NCBI RefSeq assembly: GCF_003992625.1
Contig: NZ_RZMW01000037.1
Coordinates: 124,001 to 188,000, forward strand
DNA length: 64,000 nucleotides
Direction: 5' to 3'
Source of the DNA: Pelagibacterium lentulum
GTDB lineage: Bacteria > Pseudomonadota > Alphaproteobacteria > Rhizobiales > Devosiaceae
This document shows, one piece after another, positions 60,956 to 64,000 of the stretch. Under the pieces are notes generated by a model, which was not told the DNA's origin, did no database searches, and worked only from the letters and a program-made list of their open reading frames with translations. Made by a program: the position numbers and the translations under genes. Positions within the stretch are counted from its first letter, which is position 1; every line of letters begins with the position of its first letter.

Positions 60956-63121
60956 ATGAGCAATTACGTTGATCGTTCCGGGCTTAAGGTCGATGCCCTT
61001 TTGGCCGACTTTATCGAAAAAGAAGCGCTGGGAGGGCTCGATCTGGCCTCCGATACGGTCTGGGAAGGATTTGCCGAACTGGTTTCGGCCTATATGCCGG
61101 GCAATCGTGAACTGCTCGAAATTCGCGACCGCATGCAGCAGCAAATCGACGATTGGCACAGAACGCATGGGCCCATCGATAACGATCCGGAGGCGTATGA
61201 GGCGTTTCTGCGCGAGATTCGCTATATCGAGCCCGAGCCGGACGACTTTAAGATCGAAACACAAAATCTCGATCCTGAAATTGCAACCATTTGCGGGCCG
61301 CAGCTTGTGGTGCCTGTTTCCAATGCGCGCTATGCGCTGAACGCAGCGAATGCGCGCTGGGGCAGCCTTTACGATGCGCTCTATGGGACCGATGCCATTG
61401 CGCAGGATGGCGATCTGGCGCCGGGCAAGGGCTATAATCCAAAGCGCGGCGAGGCGGTTTTTGCGCGCGCGGCTGAATTTCTCGATGAAGCGTTTCCGCT
61501 TCTGGGCGTCAAGCATGACGCGGTGACGAAATATGGCATTGCAAAAGACGATGGTTCCGCGCGGCTGGTGATTGAAAGTCAGGATGGCCCGGTCAAGCTG
61601 GCCTATCCCGAAGGTTTTGCAGGTTATGCTGAAGATGGCTCGGTGCTTAAAATCCTGCTGGTGCATAATGGATTGCATGCCGAATTGCTGATCGACGCGG
61701 AACATCCGATTGGTAAAACCCATCCAGCCCATTTGGCCGATGTGGTTCTGGAAAGTGCGATGAGCACGATTCAGGATTGTGAGGATTCAGTCGCTGCGGT
61801 GGATGCCGAGGACAAGGTCGGGGTCTATCGCAATTGGCTGGGGCTGATGAAGGGTGATCTGCAAGATACGTTCGAGAAGGGCGGCAAGACGATCACCCGC
61901 AAGCTCAACCCTGATCGCGTCTATAGTGCTCCTGACGGTTCCGAACTTGTCCTGAAAGGCCGCGCGCTGCTACTGGTGCGCAATGTCGGGCACCTTATGG
62001 CTACCGATGCGGTGCTCGACCAGAATGGCGAGCCCATCGGCGAAGGGATTATGGATGCGCTTGTGACCACGCTTTGCGCGATGCACGACCTCAAGCGGCA
62101 GCACAACTCGAAAACCGGCTCGATCTATATCGTCAAGCCCAAGATGCACGGGCCGACCGAAGTGATGTTCGCCTGCAATGTGTTTGGAGAGGTCGAGAAG
62201 GCTCTGGGCCTGCCGCTCAATACGATCAAGATCGGCATCATGGATGAAGAGCGCCGGACATCGGCCAATCTCAAGGCTTGCATCCACGCGGCGCGCGAGC
62301 GGGTGTTCTTCATCAATACCGGGTTCCTCGATCGTACGGGCGATGAAATCCATACCTCGATGGAGGCGGGGCCGGTGCTGCTCAAGGATCAGATCAAGGC
62401 CGAGCGGTGGATTCAGTCCTATGAGGATCGCAACGTGACAATCGGGATTGCCTGTGGTTTTTCCGGCAAGGCGCAAATCGGCAAAGGCATGTGGGCAAGG
62501 CCTGACGACATGGCCGAGATGATGATCCAGAAGATCGGCCACCCCAAAGCCGGCGCCAATTGCGCCTGGGTGCCGTCTCCTACTGCGGCAACGCTTCATG
62601 CGATCCACTATCATCAGGTTGATGTGTTCGAGGCGCAAAAACGCCGCCATAACGAGCCGATCCCGCCCCTCAGTGATCTTTTCTCGATGCCTGTCCTCGA
62701 AGCTGGGAGCCTCAGCCGTGAGCAAATTCAGCGCGAACTCGATAATAATGCGCAGGGCATACTTGGTTATGTCGTACGCTGGGTCGATCAGGGCGTGGGG
62801 TGCTCGAAAGTACCGGACATCAACAATGTGGGCTTGATGGAAGACCGGGCGACCTGCCGGATTTCCAGTCAGGCCATTGCCAACTGGTTATGGCACGGTG
62901 TTGTGACGCAGGACGAGGTTGTGGCGACCTTTACACGTATGGCCAAGGTGGTGGATGAGCAAAATGCAGGCGATCCGCTTTACAAGGCGATGGCCGACGA
63001 CCCGGAACATTCGATTGCCTTCCAGGCTGCGCTTGCTCTGGCGCTTGAGGGGACGAGTCAGCCTTCGGGCTATACCGAGCCCATCCTGCACGCGAAACGG
63101 CGCGAAGTGAAATCCGCATAA
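60956..63121 (+). CDS. glcB: Malate synthase G
   Basis: A 721-residue enzyme, the usual length, that condenses glyoxylate with acetyl-CoA to malate. Landmarks are [62 protein letters not shown] and [22 protein letters not shown] in order. GAGGGCAGG precedes the ATG. It lies 98 bases after guaD, where glyoxylate from ureidoglycolate would be its substrate. Confidence 0.96.
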   Translation: MSNYVDRSGLKVDALLADFIEKEALGGLDLASDTVWEGFAELVSAYMPGNRELLEIRDRMQQQIDDWHRTHGPIDNDPEAYEAFLREIRYIEPEPDDFKIETQNLDPEIATICGPQLVVPVSNARYALNAANARWGSLYDALYGTDAIAQDGDLAPGKGYNPKRGEAVFARAAEFLDEAFPLLGVKHDAVTKYGIAKDDGSARLVIESQDGPVKLAYPEGFAGYAEDGSVLKILLVHNGLHAELLIDAEHPIGKTHPAHLADVVLESAMSTIQDCEDSVAAVDAEDKVGVYRNWLGLMKGDLQDTFEKGGKTITRKLNPDRVYSAPDGSELVLKGRALLLVRNVGHLMATDAVLDQNGEPIGEGIMDALVTTLCAMHDLKRQHNSKTGSIYIVKPKMHGPTEVMFACNVFGEVEKALGLPLNTIKIGIMDEERRTSANLKACIHAARERVFFINTGFLDRTGDEIHTSMEAGPVLLKDQIKAERWIQSYEDRNVTIGIACGFSGKAQIGKGMWARPDDMAEMMIQKIGHPKAGANCAWVPSPTAATLHAIHYHQVDVFEAQKRRHNEPIPPLSDLFSMPVLEAGSLSREQIQRELDNNAQGILGYVVRWVDQGVGCSKVPDINNVGLMEDRATCRISSQAIANWLWHGVVTQDEVVATFTRMAKVVDEQNAGDPLYKAMADDPEHSIAFQAALALALEGTSQPSGYTEPILHAKRREVKSA

Positions 63122-63130
63122 AGTGAGAAC

Positions 63131-63165
63131 AGGCCCGCTGGACAAACCGGCGGGCCTTGGCTTTT
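63131..63165. terminator. Terminator between glcB and the tannase-like gene
   Basis: AGGCCCGCTGG pairs with CCGGCGGGCCT (one G-T pair) around ACAAA, with CTTTTTC shortly after. It lies between convergent genes. Confidence 0.85.
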
Positions 63166-63172
63166 TCAGCGC

Positions 63173-64000
63173 CTATTGGCAGGTGAAACTTTCGTGGCTC
63201 GCTTCATCGCCACCGCTGTAGCGGGCGACTTGCGGATAGGGGCACAATTTGCGGGTTACGCCGATCAACTCGGGCACATATTGATTGTCCGTCGTAGCGG
63301 TCGCGACCAAATGTTCGGGCGTATTGCCGTTTTCCACCCAATCGACAAGTGCGGTAAACGCATCGAACTTATCGGCGGCCGGGCTGCCCGGACCATGCCC
63401 CATGCCGGGCACGGTATAGAGCCGGGCGAAGTCTGCTGCATTGCCACCATTGTTGGCATCCAGCATTTCGTACCAGTTGACTGTGTCCATCACTGAGAAT
63501 ACCGGATCGCTGATCCCGTGATAGACGATCATCTTGCCTCCCGCATCGCGGAAACCTGCCATTTCGGGATCATCGGAATCGGTTGGTGTCATGAAGTCCA
63601 TGGGGGACTCGGTAAAGACGTAATCGGTTGCGTCGATCCGAAGGGCATCGCTGTCAAAATCATAGTCGAGGAGGAACTGCTGGAGCGATGCGGGATCGCC
63701 ATCGACTTCAAATGGTGGATTGGAGAAAATCATCGCGAGCGAGGATGATCCCATGACCGCGATGAGTGGCAGGTTGTCCCAGGGTGGAATCGGGCTTTCA
63801 AGTTTCCAGAAGCGCCAGTCACCGCTTGCCAGCCCGCGATCCCATGCCCATTCGGAATAGAGCTGTTCGCCTGCCGAATTGGTGGGACCAGCATGAATTT
63901 TGGCGAGTGCTTCGATTTGCGCGTCACTGAGGCAATCGCCACCACCTTCAGCTTCGCAGGTGAGGACGGAAATATCGAAGGTCGTCTGACAGCCGTGCAT
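63173..64000 (-). CDS. Tannase/feruloyl esterase-family protein, 5' end outside window
   Basis: The visible 275 residues run off the right edge, and the start codon is outside; the ATG at 64000 is internal. The catalytic aspartate is in GGKMIVYHGISDPVFS and the histidine in YTVPGMGHGPGSPAAD, as in the tannase/feruloyl esterase alpha/beta hydrolases; the serine would be upstream. Cysteines near the end (KLCPYPQ, FTCQ) suggest the disulfides of secreted members. It converges with glcB and has no evident link to purine use. Confidence 0.85.
   Translation of the reverse strand: MHGCQTTFDISVLTCEAEGGGDCLSDAQIEALAKIHAGPTNSAGEQLYSEWAWDRGLASGDWRFWKLESPIPPWDNLPLIAVMGSSSLAMIFSNPPFEVDGDPASLQQFLLDYDFDSDALRIDATDYVFTESPMDFMTPTDSDDPEMAGFRDAGGKMIVYHGISDPVFSVMDTVNWYEMLDANNGGNAADFARLYTVPGMGHGPGSPAADKFDAFTALVDWVENGNTPEHLVATATTDNQYVPELIGVTRKLCPYPQVARYSGGDEASHESFTCQ

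Noticed and set aside
1-64000. CRISPR arrays, transposases, integrases, tRNA and rRNA genes.
   Set aside because: I looked for spaced repeats, transposase-like ORFs and tRNA-like cloverleaf ends and found none I could support.

Overview
The window looks like a 64 kb piece of an alphaproteobacterial (Hyphomicrobiales) chromosome. The evidence is a RirA-type iron regulator with the rhizobial cysteine spacing (C91, C99, C105), RIME-like intergenic elements, many binding-protein ABC transporters, and high-G+C, densely packed genes. A Devosia/Pelagibacterium-like member fits the gene content, but that is inference. I see no rRNA, tRNA, CRISPR array, insertion sequence or plasmid/phage core genes.

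Left third (1-22 kb): a cut AraC-type regulator diverges from a sugar ABC operon that ends in a fused Gfo/Idh/MocA-aldo/keto reductase. A minus-strand block follows with a transglutaminase, a circularly permuted ATP-grasp/alpha-E fusion and a transglutaminase-DUF2126 giant; this is a widespread but poorly understood peptide/amide-ligation type cluster. Then come a TRIC-family channel, a polar amino-acid ABC transporter with an AstE/AspA-like deacylase, a membrane diguanylate cyclase, a 3-mercaptopyruvate sulfurtransferase and a nucleoside hydrolase.

Middle (22-40 kb): rirA, then a complete reductive pyrimidine catabolic locus. PreT/PreA reduce uracil or thymine, dihydropyrimidinase opens the ring, an N-carbamoyl-beta-alanine amidohydrolase releases beta-alanine or beta-aminoisobutyrate, an omega-aminotransferase makes the semialdehyde and MmsA makes acetyl- or propionyl-CoA. 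A RutR-type TetR regulator sits inside the locus, and a NMT1/THI5-like ABC transporter at its end is the likely importer. A Rrf2/AhpD-like/VOC group lies between the two halves. ThuA/ThuB-like and AzlCD genes follow.

Right third (41-64 kb): a lone AIPR-like (possible phage-resistance) gene of lower G+C, SulP-UspA, a Tat-exported 5'-nucleotidase, a cytochrome b561/YedY pair, and a near-complete purine catabolic locus. XdhABC and guanine deaminase make urate; PuuD, UraH and a PuuE-UraD fusion make allantoate; ureidoglycine aminohydrolase and ureidoglycolate lyase make glyoxylate, which the adjacent malate synthase G can consume. No dedicated allantoate amidohydrolase is visible. The window ends in a cut tannase-like gene.

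The most useful new observation is regulatory. Sites resembling the RutR operator TTGACCA-N2-TGGTCAA occur twice before preT, once between rutR and the aminotransferase gene, once as a perfect palindrome between the nucleotidase and YedY genes, and once in the divergent purine promoter region. This suggests one pyrimidine-sensing regulator may cover pyrimidine, nucleotide and purine breakdown. Other sequence-level finds are TGA-N9-TCA boxes on both sides of rirA, RIME-like elements that supply the stop codons of both flanking genes, and a 121-bp imperfect palindrome that encodes the end of allA.
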